This document shows, piece after piece, positions 9,033 through 19,327 of a stretch of DNA of 45,746 nucleotides. Each line of letters opens with the position of its first letter. Positions within the stretch are counted from its first letter, which is position 1. The stretch is from Prevotella disiens JCM 6334 = ATCC 29426 (GTDB lineage Bacteria > Bacteroidota > Bacteroidia > Bacteroidales > Bacteroidaceae), in contig NZ_BAIS01000014.1 of the NCBI RefSeq assembly GCF_000613345.1, forward strand, positions 1 through 45,746. The letters are read 5' to 3'. The notes below the pieces were generated by a model that saw only the letters and a program-made list of their open reading frames with translations, was not told the DNA's origin and did no database searches. The position numbers and the translations under genes were made by a program.

Positions 9033-9335
9033 TTACCAACTTGCTTTCTTAACTCCAGGTATCAAACCTTGAGATGCCATCTCACGGAATTGGATACGAG
9101 AAATACCGAAATGACGAATATATCCCTTTGGACGTCCTGTTATCTTGCAACGGTTGTGAAGACGAATAGGATTTGCGTTCTTAGGGATAGCTTGCAACTT
9201 ACGTGCAGCTTCGTATGCTTCGGCTGGGTCTTCAGCAGTAGCTACAATCTTCTTCAAAGCTGCGCGCTTTTCTGCGTAACGAGCTACTAACTTCGCACGC
9301 TTAATTTCGCGAGCTTTCATTGATTCTTTTGCCAT
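9033..9335 (-). CDS. rpsN: 30S ribosomal protein S14 (zinc-independent form)
   Basis: S14 is a late-assembling 30S head protein. The 100-residue length and the lack of a paired CxxC zinc site (the region reads [19 protein letters not shown]) mark the long C-minus form, as in E. coli, rather than the 61-residue zinc form. The C terminus [17 protein letters not shown] is typical. It is next to rplE with a 3-base gap. Confidence 0.97.
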   Translation of the reverse strand: MAKESMKAREIKRAKLVARYAEKRAALKKIVATAEDPAEAYEAARKLQAIPKNANPIRLHNRCKITGRPKGYIRHFGISRIQFREMASQGLIPGVKKASW

Positions 9336-9338
9336 ATC

Positions 9339-9893
9339 TTAATCGTTTTTAGCGTTTTTGAATGGGAGACCAAATGCTTTAAGGAGTGCATAACCTTCTT
9401 CATCAGTTTTAGCTGATGTTACGAAAGTAATGTTCATACCTTGGATACGATCTACCTGATCAATGTTTATTTCAGGGAAGATGATTTGTTCAGTAACACC
9501 CAATGTATAGTTACCACGACCATCAAACTTGCTTTCGATACCCTTGAAGTCACGGATACGTGGTAATGAGATACGAACGAGTTTTTCAAGGAACTCATAC
9601 ATACGCTCACGACGTAATGTTACCATAACGCCAATAGGCATCTTCTTACGAAGTTTGAAGTTAGCGATGTCCTTACGTGAGTAAGTTGCTACTGCCTTTT
9701 GACCTGTAATAGCTGTTATTTCATTGATAGCAACCTCAATAATCTTCTTGTCCTGAGTCGCATCACCCAAACCTTGGTTGATAACAATTTTCTTCAAGAC
9801 AGGAATCTGCATTGCAGAAGTGTAATTGAATTGCTTTTTGAGAGCAGGAGCAATTTGCTCTTTATACTCTTTTTTAAGTTGTGCTGTATTCAT
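9339..9893 (-). CDS. rplE: 50S ribosomal protein L5
   Basis: L5 binds 5S rRNA and contacts P-site tRNA. The family blocks are [38 protein letters not shown], and [21 protein letters not shown], with [22 protein letters not shown] at the end. The length is 184. Its ATG overlaps the rplX stop codon by one base (TAATG), indicating coupled translation. Confidence 0.98.
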   Translation of the reverse strand: MNTAQLKKEYKEQIAPALKKQFNYTSAMQIPVLKKIVINQGLGDATQDKKIIEVAINEITAITGQKAVATYSRKDIANFKLRKKMPIGVMVTLRRERMYEFLEKLVRISLPRIRDFKGIESKFDGRGNYTLGVTEQIIFPEINIDQVDRIQGMNITFVTSAKTDEEGYALLKAFGLPFKNAKND

Positions 9894-10210
9894 TACTTAA
9901 TTACCTCCCCTGATTTTTTAGCGATACGCTTAACGATTTTGCCTTCACGTTCAATTTTGATACGAGTAGCTTTTCCGCTCTTTGGATCGATAAGACTAAC
10001 GTTTGAGATATGGATAGGTGCTTCTTGCTTTACAATTCCTCCTTGAGGATTTGCTGCAGAAGGCTTTGTGCTCTTTGAAACCATATTGATTCCTTCAACT
10101 AGTACGCGTTCTTTGTCAACGAGAACTTTGAGCACTTTACCACTTCTGCCCTTATCCGAGCCAGCAAGTACGATAACTTGATCGTCTTTCTTAATATGGA
10201 ATTTTGCCAT
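9893..10210 (-). CDS. rplX: 50S ribosomal protein L24
   Basis: L24 is an assembly initiator near the exit tunnel. The KOW motif occupies the N-terminal region ([23 protein letters not shown]), followed by the L24 C-terminal block ([21 protein letters not shown], then [21 protein letters not shown]). The length is 105 residues. It lies between rplN and rplE. Confidence 0.98.
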   Translation of the reverse strand: MAKFHIKKDDQVIVLAGSDKGRSGKVLKVLVDKERVLVEGINMVSKSTKPSAANPQGGIVKQEAPIHISNVSLIDPKSGKATRIKIEREGKIVKRIAKKSGEVIK

Positions 10211-10230
10211 TTTACTTTTCGTTTTTTAAA

Positions 10231-10596
10231 TTAAAGAACCTCAGGTGCCAAAGAAACCACCTTCATGTTTACGTTACGAAGCTCACGAGCAACTGGACCG
10301 AAGATACGGCTACCACGAATTTCGCCAGCATTGTTCAACAAAACACATGCGTTATCATCGAAGCGGATGTAAGAACCATCAGCACGACGAATTTCTTTCT
10401 TTGTGCGTACTATCAAAGCTTTTGATACTGCACCTTTTTTAATATCACTTGATGGGATGACGTTCTGCACTGCAACTACGATAACGTCACCGACACTTGC
10501 GTAACGACGGCGAGTACCGCCAAGTACACGAATACATTTAGCTATGCGTGCACCGCTGTTATCACATACTGTAAGTTTTGATTCTGACTGTATCAT
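10231..10596 (-). CDS. rplN: 50S ribosomal protein L14
   Basis: L14 forms an intersubunit bridge. The 121-residue product matches the family along its whole length: [22 protein letters not shown], the [14 protein letters not shown] stretch, [20 protein letters not shown], and [16 protein letters not shown] ahead of a VSLAPEVL end. It starts two bases after rpsQ ends. Confidence 0.98.
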   Translation of the reverse strand: MIQSESKLTVCDNSGARIAKCIRVLGGTRRRYASVGDVIVVAVQNVIPSSDIKKGAVSKALIVRTKKEIRRADGSYIRFDDNACVLLNNAGEIRGSRIFGPVARELRNVNMKVVSLAPEVL

Positions 10597-10598
10597 AA

Positions 10599-10856
10599 TT
10601 ACTTAGCTTTTTCTACTATTTGAACTAATCTCCATCTCTTTGACTTGCTCAAAGGACGTGTTTCCATAATGAGAACAGTGTCACCGATGTTAGCTTCATT
10701 TTTCTCATCATGAACATGGTACTTCTTTGTCTTTTGGACAAACTTACCATATATAGGGTGCTTTTCCTTGAACTTCGCAGCAATAACAATGGTTTTATCC
10801 ATTTTGTTGCTGGTTACAACACCCTGTCTTACTTTTCTTAAATTTCTTGTTTCCAT
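10599..10856 (-). CDS. rpsQ: 30S ribosomal protein S17
   Basis: S17 is a primary 16S-binding protein with an OB fold. The start [14 protein letters not shown] matches relatives; an ATG nine bases earlier (MVQ-) is also possible, and the sequence does not decide between them. Conserved blocks are [22 protein letters not shown] and [17 protein letters not shown]. The length is 85 (or 88) residues. Confidence 0.96.
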   Translation of the reverse strand: METRNLRKVRQGVVTSNKMDKTIVIAAKFKEKHPIYGKFVQKTKKYHVHDEKNEANIGDTVLIMETRPLSKSKRWRLVQIVEKAK

Positions 10857-10867
10857 CTGGACCATTG

Positions 10868-11062
10868 TTATTTATTAAGTTCTCTCTGACGAAGTTCAGT
10901 TTTCATACGTGCAATATCACGACGAGCAACCTTAATTTGTGATGGATTCTCAAGTGGAGTAATCTGATGGTTCAGCTTCATCTTTGCGAGAGCTTCCTCA
11001 GCATTCTCTATCTTCTCAACCAATTCTTTGGTTTCGAGTTGTTTTACTTCTGTAGTCTTCAT
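10868..11062 (-). CDS. rpmC: 50S ribosomal protein L29
   Basis: L29 lies at the tunnel exit where trigger factor and SRP dock. The 64 residues form two helices: [25 protein letters not shown], then the signature-like [22 protein letters not shown]. It lies between rplP and rpsQ with gaps of a few bases. Confidence 0.97.
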   Translation of the reverse strand: MKTTEVKQLETKELVEKIENAEEALAKMKLNHQITPLENPSQIKVARRDIARMKTELRQRELNK

Positions 11063-11067
11063 CTTTT

Positions 11068-11496
11068 TTAAGCGTTTTTATCGTAATCACGTCTAACAAC
11101 AAACTTTGTCTTTACAGGTAGCTTTTGAGCAGCAAGGCGAAGTGCCTCTTTTGCTATATCAAAGCTTACACCTTCTACTTCAAAGAGGATACGTCCTGGT
11201 GTCACAGGTGCAACCCAACCTGCTGGGTCACCCTTACCTTTACCCATACGTACATCAGCAGGCTTACGTGTGATAGGTTTATCAGGAAATATTCTAATCC
11301 AGACTTGACCTTGACGGTTCATATAGCGGTTTACGGCTATACGAGCAGCCTCAATCTGTCGGCTGTCAATCCACTTTGGTTCAAGAGTTTTGATACCAAA
11401 GGAACCAAAAGCTAACTGTGTACCTCTGTGAGCGTTTCCTTTATTACCGCGCCCATCTTGAGGTCTTCTATATTTTACTCTTTTTGGCTGTAACAT
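11068..11496 (-). CDS. rplP: 50S ribosomal protein L16
   Basis: L16 organises the A-site tRNA and 5S region of the 50S subunit. The 142 residues begin [16 protein letters not shown] and hold the family blocks [43 protein letters not shown] and [10 protein letters not shown]. The length is normal, and the gene follows rpsC. Confidence 0.98.
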   Translation of the reverse strand: MLQPKRVKYRRPQDGRGNKGNAHRGTQLAFGSFGIKTLEPKWIDSRQIEAARIAVNRYMNRQGQVWIRIFPDKPITRKPADVRMGKGKGDPAGWVAPVTPGRILFEVEGVSFDIAKEALRLAAQKLPVKTKFVVRRDYDKNA

Positions 11497-11510
11497 GATA
11501 GCTTTTACTT

Positions 11511-12239
11511 TTAACGGTTATTGTTTCTTCTACGATTACCTCTTCCAGAACGTGCGCCGTTGTTTGAGCGAGCGTTGCCCTTATCCTGAGTAAAGTTAGG
11601 TGTCAAGTCTACCTTGTTGTAAACTTCACCACGGCAAATCCATACCTTTATACCCAGAAGGCCAACCTTAGTAAGAGCCTCTGTCTGACAATAATCGATG
11701 TCTGCACGGAATGTATGAAGAGGAGTACGTCCTTCTTTAAACATTTCCTTACGCGCCATCTCGGCACCATTCAGACGACCAGTGATTTGAACTTTGATAC
11801 CTTCGGCACCAGCACGCATTGTATTAGCAACAGCCATCTTGATTGCACGACGATATGCAACTTTGCCTTCTACTTGGCGTGCGATATTGTAACCAACGAT
11901 ATTTGCATCGAGTTCAGGTTTCTTCACTTCAAAGATGTTGATTTGAATTTCCTTTTTGAAAAGGTTTTTCAATTCTTCTTTGAGTTTATCAACGTCTTGT
12001 CCACCTTTACCAATGACGATACCCGGACGGGCTGTGCAAATAGTGATGGTTACGAGTTTCAATGTACGTTCGATAACGATACGAGAAACGCTGGCCTTTT
12101 CGAGACGCTTGTTCAAGTATGTGCGGATTTTCTTATCCTCCAAGAGGTTATCTCCGAAATCCTTGCCACCGAACCAATTTGACTCCCAACCGCGGATAAT
12201 ACCTAAGCGGTTGCTTATTGGATTAACTTTTTGTCCCAT
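11511..12239 (-). CDS. rpsC: 30S ribosomal protein S3
   Basis: S3 lines the mRNA entry channel. The KH domain is clear ([21 protein letters not shown]), and the C-terminal S3 domain holds [23 protein letters not shown] and KVWICRGEV. The last ~25 residues are an Asn/Arg/Gly-rich tail ([20 protein letters not shown]) that is longer than in E. coli and likely disordered. The product has 242 residues and the gene follows rplV. Confidence 0.98.
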   Translation of the reverse strand: MGQKVNPISNRLGIIRGWESNWFGGKDFGDNLLEDKKIRTYLNKRLEKASVSRIVIERTLKLVTITICTARPGIVIGKGGQDVDKLKEELKNLFKKEIQINIFEVKKPELDANIVGYNIARQVEGKVAYRRAIKMAVANTMRAGAEGIKVQITGRLNGAEMARKEMFKEGRTPLHTFRADIDYCQTEALTKVGLLGIKVWICRGEVYNKVDLTPNFTQDKGNARSNNGARSGRGNRRRNNNR

Positions 12240-12247
12240 TCTACTAT

Positions 12248-12658
12248 TTATTTATCATTGTTAGCGTCGCCCTTTGAATCTACGAAAAGGGTAACATGGT
12301 TAGAACGTTTACGAATTCTGTATCCTCGACCCTGTGGTGCAGGACGCATACGCTTCATTGTAACACCTTCATCAACGAAGATTTTAGATATATAAAGTTC
12401 ACCGTCTTCAGCTTTGCGGTCATTCTTTATTTCCCAGTTAGCAATTGCCGAGCGTAGAAGTTTTTCAACATTCATTGCTGCTGCCTTCTTTGAGAACCTA
12501 AGCACGCCTAAGGCGCGGTTAACTTCCATTCCACGAACCATATCTACAACGTAGCGCATTTTACGTGGAGAAGAAGGGCAGTCCTTGAGCTTTGCAAAAT
12601 ACTGGCTTTTGAGGGCTTCTTTACGAGCCTCTGCCTTTATATGTTTTCTTGCTCCCAT
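12248..12658 (-). CDS. rplV: 50S ribosomal protein L22
   Basis: L22 sends a beta-hairpin into the exit tunnel near the macrolide site. The core has [24 protein letters not shown] and [18 protein letters not shown], and the hairpin region reads [23 protein letters not shown] without obvious deletion or insertion. The product has 136 residues and lies between rpsS and rpsC. Confidence 0.98.
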   Translation of the reverse strand: MGARKHIKAEARKEALKSQYFAKLKDCPSSPRKMRYVVDMVRGMEVNRALGVLRFSKKAAAMNVEKLLRSAIANWEIKNDRKAEDGELYISKIFVDEGVTMKRMRPAPQGRGYRIRKRSNHVTLFVDSKGDANNDK

Positions 12659-12689
12659 TATTTTATCTTTTTCTAAGGGTTATATCCTG

Positions 12690-12956
12690 TTACTTTCTAT
12701 TACCAGAGTGTCCACCGAATCGGCGTGTAGGACTGAACTCTCCGAGCTTATGACCTACCATGTTCTCAGTAATGTAAACAGGGATAAATTTGTTTCCGTT
12801 ATGAACTGCAACAGTGTGACCCACAAAATCTGGGGAAATCATTGATGCTCTGGCCCATGTCTTAACAACATTCTTCTTACCACTCTCATTCATAGCGAGA
12901 ATTTTCTTCTCGAGCGATACGTTGATGTATGGACCTTTTTTTAATGAACGACTCAT
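12690..12956 (-). CDS. rpsS: 30S ribosomal protein S19
   Basis: S19 binds the 30S head with S13. The 88-residue product starts [19 protein letters not shown] and has the family signature [27 protein letters not shown] (read as two adjacent blocks). It lies between rplB and rplV. Confidence 0.98.
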   Translation of the reverse strand: MSRSLKKGPYINVSLEKKILAMNESGKKNVVKTWARASMISPDFVGHTVAVHNGNKFIPVYITENMVGHKLGEFSPTRRFGGHSGNRK

Positions 12957-12976
12957 AATTTACTCTTTTACTTTGT

Positions 12977-13804
12977 TTACTTCTTGTTAGCTCTTTCAAT
13001 AATATACTTGTTTGAAAGCTTCTTAGGTGCACGAGTCTTAAGACCCTTAGCGTACAAGCCCTTACGTGAACGTGGGTGACCACCAGATTGACGACCTTCA
13101 CCACCACCCATTGGGTGATCAACAGGGTTCATTACAACACCACGGTTGTGAGGGCGACGACCTAACCAACGTGAGCGACCAGCCTTACCAGACTGTTCGA
13201 GTGCGTGATCAGAGTTACCTACACTACCAATAGTAGCTTTACAAGCTGAAAGAATCTGGCGTGTTTCGCCAGAAGGGAGCTTGATAACACAATAACTGCC
13301 TTCACGAGAAGTAAGCTGAGCAAAGTTACCAGCCGAACGAACGAGCAAAGCTCCCTGACCTGGACGTAATTCAATGTTGTGAATTACAGTACCAACAGGG
13401 ATATTTGCAAGTGGAAGAGTGTTACCTACTTCAGGGGCAGCTTCTGCACCTGACATAAGTTGAGCACCTACTTGCAGTCCGTTAGGAGCAATAATGTAAC
13501 GTTTTTCACCATCAGCATAGTACAACAAGGCAATACGAGCAGATCTATTAGGATCGTACTCGATTGTCTTAACTACAGCTGGAACACCATCTTTCTCTCG
13601 TTTGAAGTCGATGAAACGAAGCTTCTTCTTATGACCGCCGCCCATGTAGCGAACTGTCATTTTACCGGTGTTGTTTCGACCACCAGTTGAACGCTTACCG
13701 TAAACGAGAGACTTCTCTGGCACGGATGCAGTAATATCCTCGAACGTGCCAATAACTTTGTGTCTTTGTCCCGGAGTTACCGGTTTTAATTTACGTACTG
13801 CCAT
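12977..13804 (-). CDS. rplB: 50S ribosomal protein L2
   Basis: L2 is required for subunit association and peptidyl transfer. The 275 residues include [39 protein letters not shown], and the C-terminal signature [21 protein letters not shown] that contains the conserved histidine. It lies between rplW and rpsS in the S10 order. Confidence 0.98.
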   Translation of the reverse strand: MAVRKLKPVTPGQRHKVIGTFEDITASVPEKSLVYGKRSTGGRNNTGKMTVRYMGGGHKKKLRFIDFKREKDGVPAVVKTIEYDPNRSARIALLYYADGEKRYIIAPNGLQVGAQLMSGAEAAPEVGNTLPLANIPVGTVIHNIELRPGQGALLVRSAGNFAQLTSREGSYCVIKLPSGETRQILSACKATIGSVGNSDHALEQSGKAGRSRWLGRRPHNRGVVMNPVDHPMGGGEGRQSGGHPRSRKGLYAKGLKTRAPKKLSNKYIIERANKK

Positions 13805-13811
13805 TTTTTAT

Positions 13812-14255
13812 TTAAATATTGCTGTAAAAATCAATTTCTTCGCCCGCCTTAATGGTGACGATAGCCTTTTTGAATGCGTTCTTTTGACCTTTCACAAGAC
13901 CTGCCTTTGTGTAGCGTGCTTGGCGCTTTCCAGCATAACGAACCGTATTCACATCAATTACTGTAACATTGTACAGTTTTTCAATTTCATTCTTAATTTC
14001 AAGCTTATTAGCCTCTGGTTTAACGATGAAACCATATTTTGGCTGAGCAGGCTTAACATAAGAATAAACTGTCTTTTCTTTTTTTAGTCCATCAGCATGA
14101 CGCTTGTTCTTAACAATGTAGCTACGAGTTTCTGCTGTTGCATTGTGTGCTTTAGCAGCCTTCTCATTTCGTGCTACAATAGTCTTGTCAACAGAAGATT
14201 TTTCTGTAACGGCGTTCATCTTCTCAGTGACTACTGGTTTAATGATAAATCCCAT
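13812..14255 (-). CDS. rplW: 50S ribosomal protein L23 with internal extension
   Basis: L23 forms the docking site for trigger factor and SRP at the tunnel exit. The start MGFIIKPVVTEKM and the C-terminal block (YGFIVKPEANKLEIKNEIEK, VIDVNTVRYAGKRQ) are the L23 fold. Between them lies about 50 residues of Lys/Ala-rich sequence (AARNEK..., TAETRSYIVKNKRHADGLK) that the ~96-residue Bacteroides protein lacks. The 147-residue length may mark the lineage. It starts 22 bases after the restored rplD end. Confidence 0.95.
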   Translation of the reverse strand: MGFIIKPVVTEKMNAVTEKSSVDKTIVARNEKAAKAHNATAETRSYIVKNKRHADGLKKEKTVYSYVKPAQPKYGFIVKPEANKLEIKNEIEKLYNVTVIDVNTVRYAGKRQARYTKAGLVKGQKNAFKKAIVTIKAGEEIDFYSNI

Positions 14256-14276
14256 AATTCTTACTGTCTCCTACTT

Positions 14277-14907
14277 TTACTTGGTTAAGATTTCGTCAAT
14301 TGTCTTCAAAGAATTTTCAGTAACTACGAGTACATCTGCGTTCAATACGCTATATGTATTTACTTGCGCTGCTGTTGTTACTTGAGCCTTCTTCAAATTA
14401 CGAGCTGACAAATATACACTTTTTTTGAGCTTCTGGCAAAACCAAAAGAACTTTCTTGTCCTCTACTTTAATATTTTTAGCAAAGTTTACAAAATCTTTT
14501 GTCTTTGGAGCTTCAAAATTAAAATCTTCAACTACAATGATAGCAGCCTCTTGAGCTTTGTAAGACAATGCTGACTTACGTGCAAGTTGCTTTACTTTCT
14601 TGTTGAGTTTGAAACTATAATCGCGTGGTGTTGGACCGAAAACACGACCACCACCAACGAGTACAGGTGAGTTAATATCACCACGGCGTGCACCACCGCC
14701 ACCCTTTTGGCGTCCTAACTTGCGAGTAGAGCCTGCGTGTTCACTTCTTTCCTTTGATTTTGCTGTTCCTTGACGTTGGTCAGCAAGATATTGCTTAACA
14801 TCAAGATAAAGGACATGATCGTTTGGCTCAATTCCGAAGATATTCTCGTTAAGAGTAACCTTACGGCCGGTCTCCTGACCTTTAATATCTAATACGTTAA
14901 TATCCAT
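14277..14907 (-). CDS. rplD: 50S ribosomal protein L4 (frame broken once in an A7 run)
   Basis: L4 lines the exit tunnel and in E. coli represses the S10 operon. The frame is normal through the tunnel loop ([36 protein letters not shown]) and [10 protein letters not shown], then shifts and stops at 14398. The missing C terminus ([18 protein letters not shown] to [11 protein letters not shown]) continues in another frame to a TAA at 14277-14279. Removing one A from the seven-A run (T7 on the plus strand at 14420-14426) joins them and gives 209 residues, the family length. The rplC stop overlaps this start by one base. A homopolymer base-calling error is the best explanation. Confidence 0.9.
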
Positions 14908-15521
14908 TACTTATTAATTATAAGGGTTGAACCATTGCATCCAGCTACGCTACCCTTCACAAGAAGAATATTGTGTTCTGGAATTACCTTTAACACTTGG
15001 AGGTTTTGAGTTGTAACAGTGTCACCACCCATGTGACCGCCCATTCGCATACCTTTAAACACCTTAGCTGGGTATGAACAAGCACCAATAGAACCTGGTT
15101 TACGTGCGCGGTCGTCCTGACCGTGAGTAGATTGTCCTACACCACCGAATCCGTGACGTTTCATAACGCCTTGGAAGCCCTTACCTTTAGATGTACCTAC
15201 GACATCAACGAATTTTGTATCGTTGAACAATTCAACAGTAATGGTATCACCGAGGTTGTACTCCTCATCAAATTTGAACTCGGCCAAGTGCTTCTTTGGT
15301 GTTGTGCCGGCTTTCTTGAAGTGTCCCTGCTGTGGCTTAGAAGTTCTACTCTCCTTAGCTTCGCCGAAACCTAACTGAACAGCCTTGTAACCGTCTTTTT
15401 CGATTGTTTTAACTTGGGTTACAACACAAGGACCAGCTTCGATAACAGTGCACGGTACATTCTTACCGTCGGCACTGAAAACGGATGTCATTCCGATTTT
15501 CTTTCCTAATAATCCTGGCAT
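14907..15521 (-). CDS. rplC: 50S ribosomal protein L3
   Basis: L3 starts 50S assembly and reaches the peptidyl transferase centre. The product has [21 protein letters not shown], then the signature region [20 protein letters not shown], and [20 protein letters not shown]. Its 204 residues match the family. It follows rpsJ with a 50-nt gap. Confidence 0.98.
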   Translation of the reverse strand: MPGLLGKKIGMTSVFSADGKNVPCTVIEAGPCVVTQVKTIEKDGYKAVQLGFGEAKESRTSKPQQGHFKKAGTTPKKHLAEFKFDEEYNLGDTITVELFNDTKFVDVVGTSKGKGFQGVMKRHGFGGVGQSTHGQDDRARKPGSIGACSYPAKVFKGMRMGGHMGGDTVTTQNLQVLKVIPEHNILLVKGSVAGCNGSTLIINK

Positions 15522-15571
15522 TTCAATTAAATTTTAAATAATTAAATTCTTTGTTTGTTCGTAATGTGCAA

Positions 15572-15877
15572 TTACACTTTAATTTCTACTTCTACTCCAG
15601 ATGGCAACTCAAGCTTCATCAAAGCATCAACAGTTTTAGGAGTTGAGCTATAAATATCAATGAGACGCTTAAAGTCAGAGAGTTGAAATTGCTCACGTGA
15701 CTTTTTGTTAACGAAAGTAGAGCGGTTTACAGTGTAAATACGCTTGTGTGTTGGCAATGGAATAGGACCACTAACGATAGCGCCTGTTGCCTTTACAGCC
15801 TTCACAATCTTTTCAGCTGACTTATCAACCAATTGATGGTCGTAAGACTTGAGCTTAATACGAATTTTTTGACTCAT
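15572..15877 (-). CDS. rpsJ: 30S ribosomal protein S10
   Basis: S10 is a 30S head protein and, as NusE, a partner of NusB in transcription antitermination. The 101 residues have the signatures [40 protein letters not shown], and [20 protein letters not shown]. It is first of the S10 block and is separated from fusA by a strong hairpin. Confidence 0.98.
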   Translation of the reverse strand: MSQKIRIKLKSYDHQLVDKSAEKIVKAVKATGAIVSGPIPLPTHKRIYTVNRSTFVNKKSREQFQLSDFKRLIDIYSSTPKTVDALMKLELPSGVEVEIKV

Positions 15878-15912
15878 AATTGTTATGAATTTATTAATTT
15901 ATTATTGTTAAA

Positions 15913-15963
15913 CTCAGGAGTGCATCTTCATAAGAGTCATTCGCTATGAAGATGCTGCCTGAG
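15913..15963 (-). other. Long hairpin between fusA and rpsJ
   Basis: CTCAGG/CCTGAG and an 11-bp inner stem (GCATCTTCATA/TATGAAGATGC), split by a small internal loop, enclose a 12-nt loop. The stem starts 9 nt after the fusA stop. The downstream sequence (TTTAACAATAATAA) is T-poor for a full terminator. It marks the str/S10 boundary and may act as partial terminator, attenuator or processing site. Confidence 0.55.
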
Positions 15964-15971
15964 TAAGTTTC

Positions 15972-18089
15972 TTACTTAAGTAAGTCTGCGTTACCTTTCA
16001 ATTCCTCAAGGATTTCCTTAGCGAGGTTGTTTGAAACTGGTGAGTGGTGGTCGTACTCCATAGAAGAAGTTGCTCGACCTGATGTAATTGTACGCAAAGC
16101 TGTAACGTAACCGAACATTTCAGCCAATGGCACCATAGCTTTTACTACACGTGCACCGCTACGAGCTTCTTCCATACCTTGTACAAGACCACGACGCTTG
16201 TTCAAGTCACCGATAACATCACCCATGTTCTCTTCTGGAGTAACAACTTCTACCTTCATGATAGGCTCCATCAAAACAGGACCAGCCTGTGGACAAAGCT
16301 TCTTGAAAGCTTGGTGAGCTACAAGTTCGAATGATAATTGGTCAGAGTCTACTGGGTGGAAAGAACCATCAGTCAAAGTAACCTTCAAACCTGTGATAGG
16401 GAAACCACCGAGAACACCATTGCCTAAACAATCTTTGAAACCTTTTTCAACAGAAGGGATAAATTCCTTAGGAACGTTACCACCCTTAACAACATTGATA
16501 AATTGCAAGTCGCCTTCCTTGTAGTCTTCGTCCTTTGGTTCGATTGTTACATCAATACAAGCGAACTTACCACGACCACCTGATTGCTTCTTGTATGTTT
16601 CACGACTTTGAGCAGCCTTTGTGATTGCTTCCTTATAATTAACCTGTGGCTTACCTTGGTTACATTCTACCTTGAATTCACGCTTCAAACGGTCGATGAT
16701 AATATCCAAGTGGAGCTCACCCATACCTGAGATGATAGTCTGACCACTTTGTTCGTCTGTGCGTACAGTAAATGTTGGGTCTTCTTCAGCCAACTTTTGC
16801 AAACCTGTATCAAGTTTAGCAATATCAGCTTGACTCTTTGGTTCAACAGCGATAGAAATCACAGTATCAGGGAATGTCATTGATTCCAATACGATAGGGT
16901 GTGCTTCGTCGCAAAGTGTATCACCTGTACGAATATCTTTGAAACCTACACCTGCACCGATATCACCAGCATCGATTGTTTCCATTGCGATTTCCTTGTT
17001 AGAGTTCATTTGGAACAAACGGCTGATACGTTCTTTCTTACCAGAACGTGGGTTGTAAACGTAAGAACCAGCTTCTACCTTACCTGAGTAAACGCGGAAG
17101 AACACCAAACGTCCCATGAATGGGTCGGTAGCAATCTTAAATGCGAGGGCTGCAGTTGGTTCTGTGATGCTTGCTTTACGTTCTTCTTCCTCTTCTGTGT
17201 CAGGGTTTGTACCTATTGTAACAACAGTATCGAGTGGAGAAGGCAAGAAAGCACAAACATAGTCGAGCAATGTTTGTACACCTTTGTTTTTGTATGAAGA
17301 GCCACACAACATTGGGCAGCATTCCATTGCGATACAACCCTTACGAATTGCAGCCATGATTTTATCTTCAGGAACATCTTGTCCTTCAAGATAAAGTTCC
17401 ATAACATCGTCGTCGAAGTTAGCAGCGCCTTCAATCAATTTTTCGCGCCATTCGTTAGCTTCATCAACCAACTCTGCAGGAACATCTTCAATATCATATT
17501 TCGCACCCATTGTTTCATCGTGCCAAAGAATAGCTTTCATCTTAATAAGGTCTACTACACCTTTGAAGTTTTCTTCTGCACCGATAGGAATTTGGATAGC
17601 GATTGGGTTTGCGCCCAAAATATCTTTCATCTGGCGTACTGTTTCAAAGAAGTCAGCACCAGAACGGTCCATCTTATTAACGTAACCTACACGAGGAACG
17701 TTGTATTTGTCAGCTTGACGCCATACAGTTTCAGATTGTGGTTGTACACCATCTGCTGCTGAGTAAGTTGCTACTGCGCCGTCGAGTACACGGAGTGAAC
17801 GTTCTACTTCGGCAGTAAAGTCAACGTGTCCCGGAGTATCGATAAGGTTAATCTTGTAAGACTTGCCATTATAGTTCCAGTTACAAGTTGTTGCAGCTGA
17901 TGTAATAGTGATACCACGCTCTTGCTCTTGTGCCATCCAGTCCATTGTTGCAGCACCATCGTGTACTTCACCAATTTTGTGAGTTTTACCTGTATAGAAC
18001 AAAATACGCTCTGAAGTTGTTGTTTTACCAGCATCGATGTGAGCCATGATACCGATATTACGGGTCAAATTTAAATCGTGACTTGCCAT
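15972..18089 (-). CDS. fusA: Elongation factor G
   Basis: EF-G is the GTPase that drives translocation. The 705 residues begin with the G domain ([15 protein letters not shown] at about 16-30, [18 protein letters not shown]). They continue with domain II and the III-V region, including [37 protein letters not shown] and [15 protein letters not shown]. This is the canonical str-operon copy (between rpsG and rpsJ), not an EF-G2 paralogue. Confidence 0.97.
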   Translation of the reverse strand: MASHDLNLTRNIGIMAHIDAGKTTTSERILFYTGKTHKIGEVHDGAATMDWMAQEQERGITITSAATTCNWNYNGKSYKINLIDTPGHVDFTAEVERSLRVLDGAVATYSAADGVQPQSETVWRQADKYNVPRVGYVNKMDRSGADFFETVRQMKDILGANPIAIQIPIGAEENFKGVVDLIKMKAILWHDETMGAKYDIEDVPAELVDEANEWREKLIEGAANFDDDVMELYLEGQDVPEDKIMAAIRKGCIAMECCPMLCGSSYKNKGVQTLLDYVCAFLPSPLDTVVTIGTNPDTEEEEERKASITEPTAALAFKIATDPFMGRLVFFRVYSGKVEAGSYVYNPRSGKKERISRLFQMNSNKEIAMETIDAGDIGAGVGFKDIRTGDTLCDEAHPIVLESMTFPDTVISIAVEPKSQADIAKLDTGLQKLAEEDPTFTVRTDEQSGQTIISGMGELHLDIIIDRLKREFKVECNQGKPQVNYKEAITKAAQSRETYKKQSGGRGKFACIDVTIEPKDEDYKEGDLQFINVVKGGNVPKEFIPSVEKGFKDCLGNGVLGGFPITGLKVTLTDGSFHPVDSDQLSFELVAHQAFKKLCPQAGPVLMEPIMKVEVVTPEENMGDVIGDLNKRRGLVQGMEEARSGARVVKAMVPLAEMFGYVTALRTITSGRATSSMEYDHHSPVSNNLAKEILEELKGNADLLK

Positions 18090-18117
18090 TTTTTCGTTTC
18101 CTTTTTAATTAAAATGA

Positions 18118-18594
18118 TTAGAATCTAAAGTGAGCAAATGCACGGTTAGCTTCTGCCATGCGGTGCATATCTTCCTTACGCTTGAACGCACCACCTTGAT
18201 TATTGAAAGCGTCCATGATTTCAGCAGCAAGTTTGTCTGCCATGCTCTTACCACCACGCTTACGCGCAAATGCAATCATATTCTTCATAGAAACACTTTC
18301 CTTACGGTCTGGACGAATTTCTGTTGGTACTTGGAATGTAGCACCACCGATACGACGGCTCTTAACTTCCACTTGTGGTGTAATGTTGTCGAGTGCTTGC
18401 TTCCATACTTCGAGTGCAGACTTTTCTTTGTCGCTGTTCTTTTCTGTTACGATATCAAGTGCAGCGTAAAAAATTTCGTATGATGTATTCTTTTTACCAT
18501 CATACATAAGGTGGTTTACAAACTTTGAAACCTTTTGGTCATTAAACTTTGGATCTGGTAAGATCACACGTTTCTTTGGTTTTGCTTTTCTCAT
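18118..18594 (-). CDS. rpsG: 30S ribosomal protein S7
   Basis: S7 nucleates the 30S head and in E. coli represses the str operon by binding the rpsL-rpsG spacer. The family blocks are [59 protein letters not shown] and [20 protein letters not shown]. The 158 residues are normal. The upstream gap is unusually long (214 nt). Confidence 0.98.
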   Translation of the reverse strand: MRKAKPKKRVILPDPKFNDQKVSKFVNHLMYDGKKNTSYEIFYAALDIVTEKNSDKEKSALEVWKQALDNITPQVEVKSRRIGGATFQVPTEIRPDRKESVSMKNMIAFARKRGGKSMADKLAAEIMDAFNNQGGAFKRKEDMHRMAEANRAFAHFRF

Positions 18595-18808
18595 TTTATT
18601 TTAAAAATTTATTTTAGCTTGCGGAGGCTGTCGTCTTTTCCGTTCTTCAACGTTCACTCTTGAACATTTACTCAACCTGTTATAAACAAATCTCCAGCAA
18701 AACTTTTATTTCTTTTTCAAACTTCCATTACCAGCCATCACCGACTGTTAAACAGAAAGCCTTTTTTCATTGAGCTTCTCCCCTTTTGAGGAAGAGGCTT
18801 AATGTATT
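18595..18808 (-). other. Structured rpsL-rpsG spacer
   Basis: The 214-nt gap holds no frame of note. On the minus strand an imperfect stem (arms at 18768-18780 and 18791-18804) begins a few bases after rpsL, and a small hairpin (GTTCA/TGAAC, 18652-18665) lies nearer rpsG. In E. coli the equivalent spacer is the S7 target; whether that applies here is inference from position only. Confidence 0.4.
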
Positions 18809-19192
18809 TTATTTTTTGCTAGCCTTTGGACGCTTAGCTCCGTATTTAGAGCGGCGTTGTGTACGGCTTGCTACACCTGCGGTATCGAGTGTACCACGAA
18901 CGATGTGATAACGTACACCAGGAAGGTCTTTTACACGACCGCCACGAACCAACACGATGCTGTGTTCTTGCAAGTTGTGTCCTTCTCCTGGAATGTATGA
19001 GTTGACTTCCTTTTGGTTAGTCAAACGAACACGGGCAACCTTACGCATTGCCGAATTAGGCTTTTTAGGTGTTGTGGTGTAAACACGAACACAAACGCCA
19101 CGACGCTGTGGACAATTGTCCAAAGCTGGCGACTTGCTCTTATCTACAATCACCTTTCTGCCTTTTTTTACCAATTGTGAAATAGTAGGCAT
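18809..19192 (-). CDS. rpsL: 30S ribosomal protein S12
   Basis: S12 sits at the decoding centre. The 127 residues hold [20 protein letters not shown], the loop with the lysine (KKPNSA) altered in streptomycin-resistant mutants of other bacteria, and [17 protein letters not shown] with the second such lysine. Both positions are the sensitive-type Lys. It is the first gene of the str block here, with a promoter about 110 nt upstream. Confidence 0.98.
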   Translation of the reverse strand: MPTISQLVKKGRKVIVDKSKSPALDNCPQRRGVCVRVYTTTPKKPNSAMRKVARVRLTNQKEVNSYIPGEGHNLQEHSIVLVRGGRVKDLPGVRYHIVRGTLDTAGVASRTQRRSKYGAKRPKASKK

Positions 19193-19250
19193 AATTGTAC
19201 TTTTTTATTTTATATATATTTTGTTTATTTTCAATGCTTTGCGCTCCGCA

Positions 19251-19272
19251 ACACCCTTATATATAAGGTGTA
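19251..19272 (-). other. Leader hairpin upstream of rpsL
   Basis: ACACC and GGTGT with a TTATA/TATAA interior form a near-perfect palindrome in the predicted 5' leader of rpsL, between the promoter and the start codon. It could modulate translation; nothing more can be said from sequence. Confidence 0.35.
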
Positions 19273-19299
19273 ACTTTCCCACGGAGGTAATTCGGTGTG

Positions 19300-19327
19300 C
19301 AAAGGTACAAACTTTTTGGGAAACAAA
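19300..19327 (-). promoter_or_regulatory. Predicted promoter of the str/S10/spc block
   Basis: On the minus strand TACCTTTG (19307 to 19300) fits the Bacteroidetes -7 consensus TAnnTTTG. A TTTG lies 16 nt upstream (19327 to 19324), shorter than the usual 19-20 spacing. The predicted transcript start is about 100 nt before rpsL, downstream of the accessory island. Confidence 0.6.
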
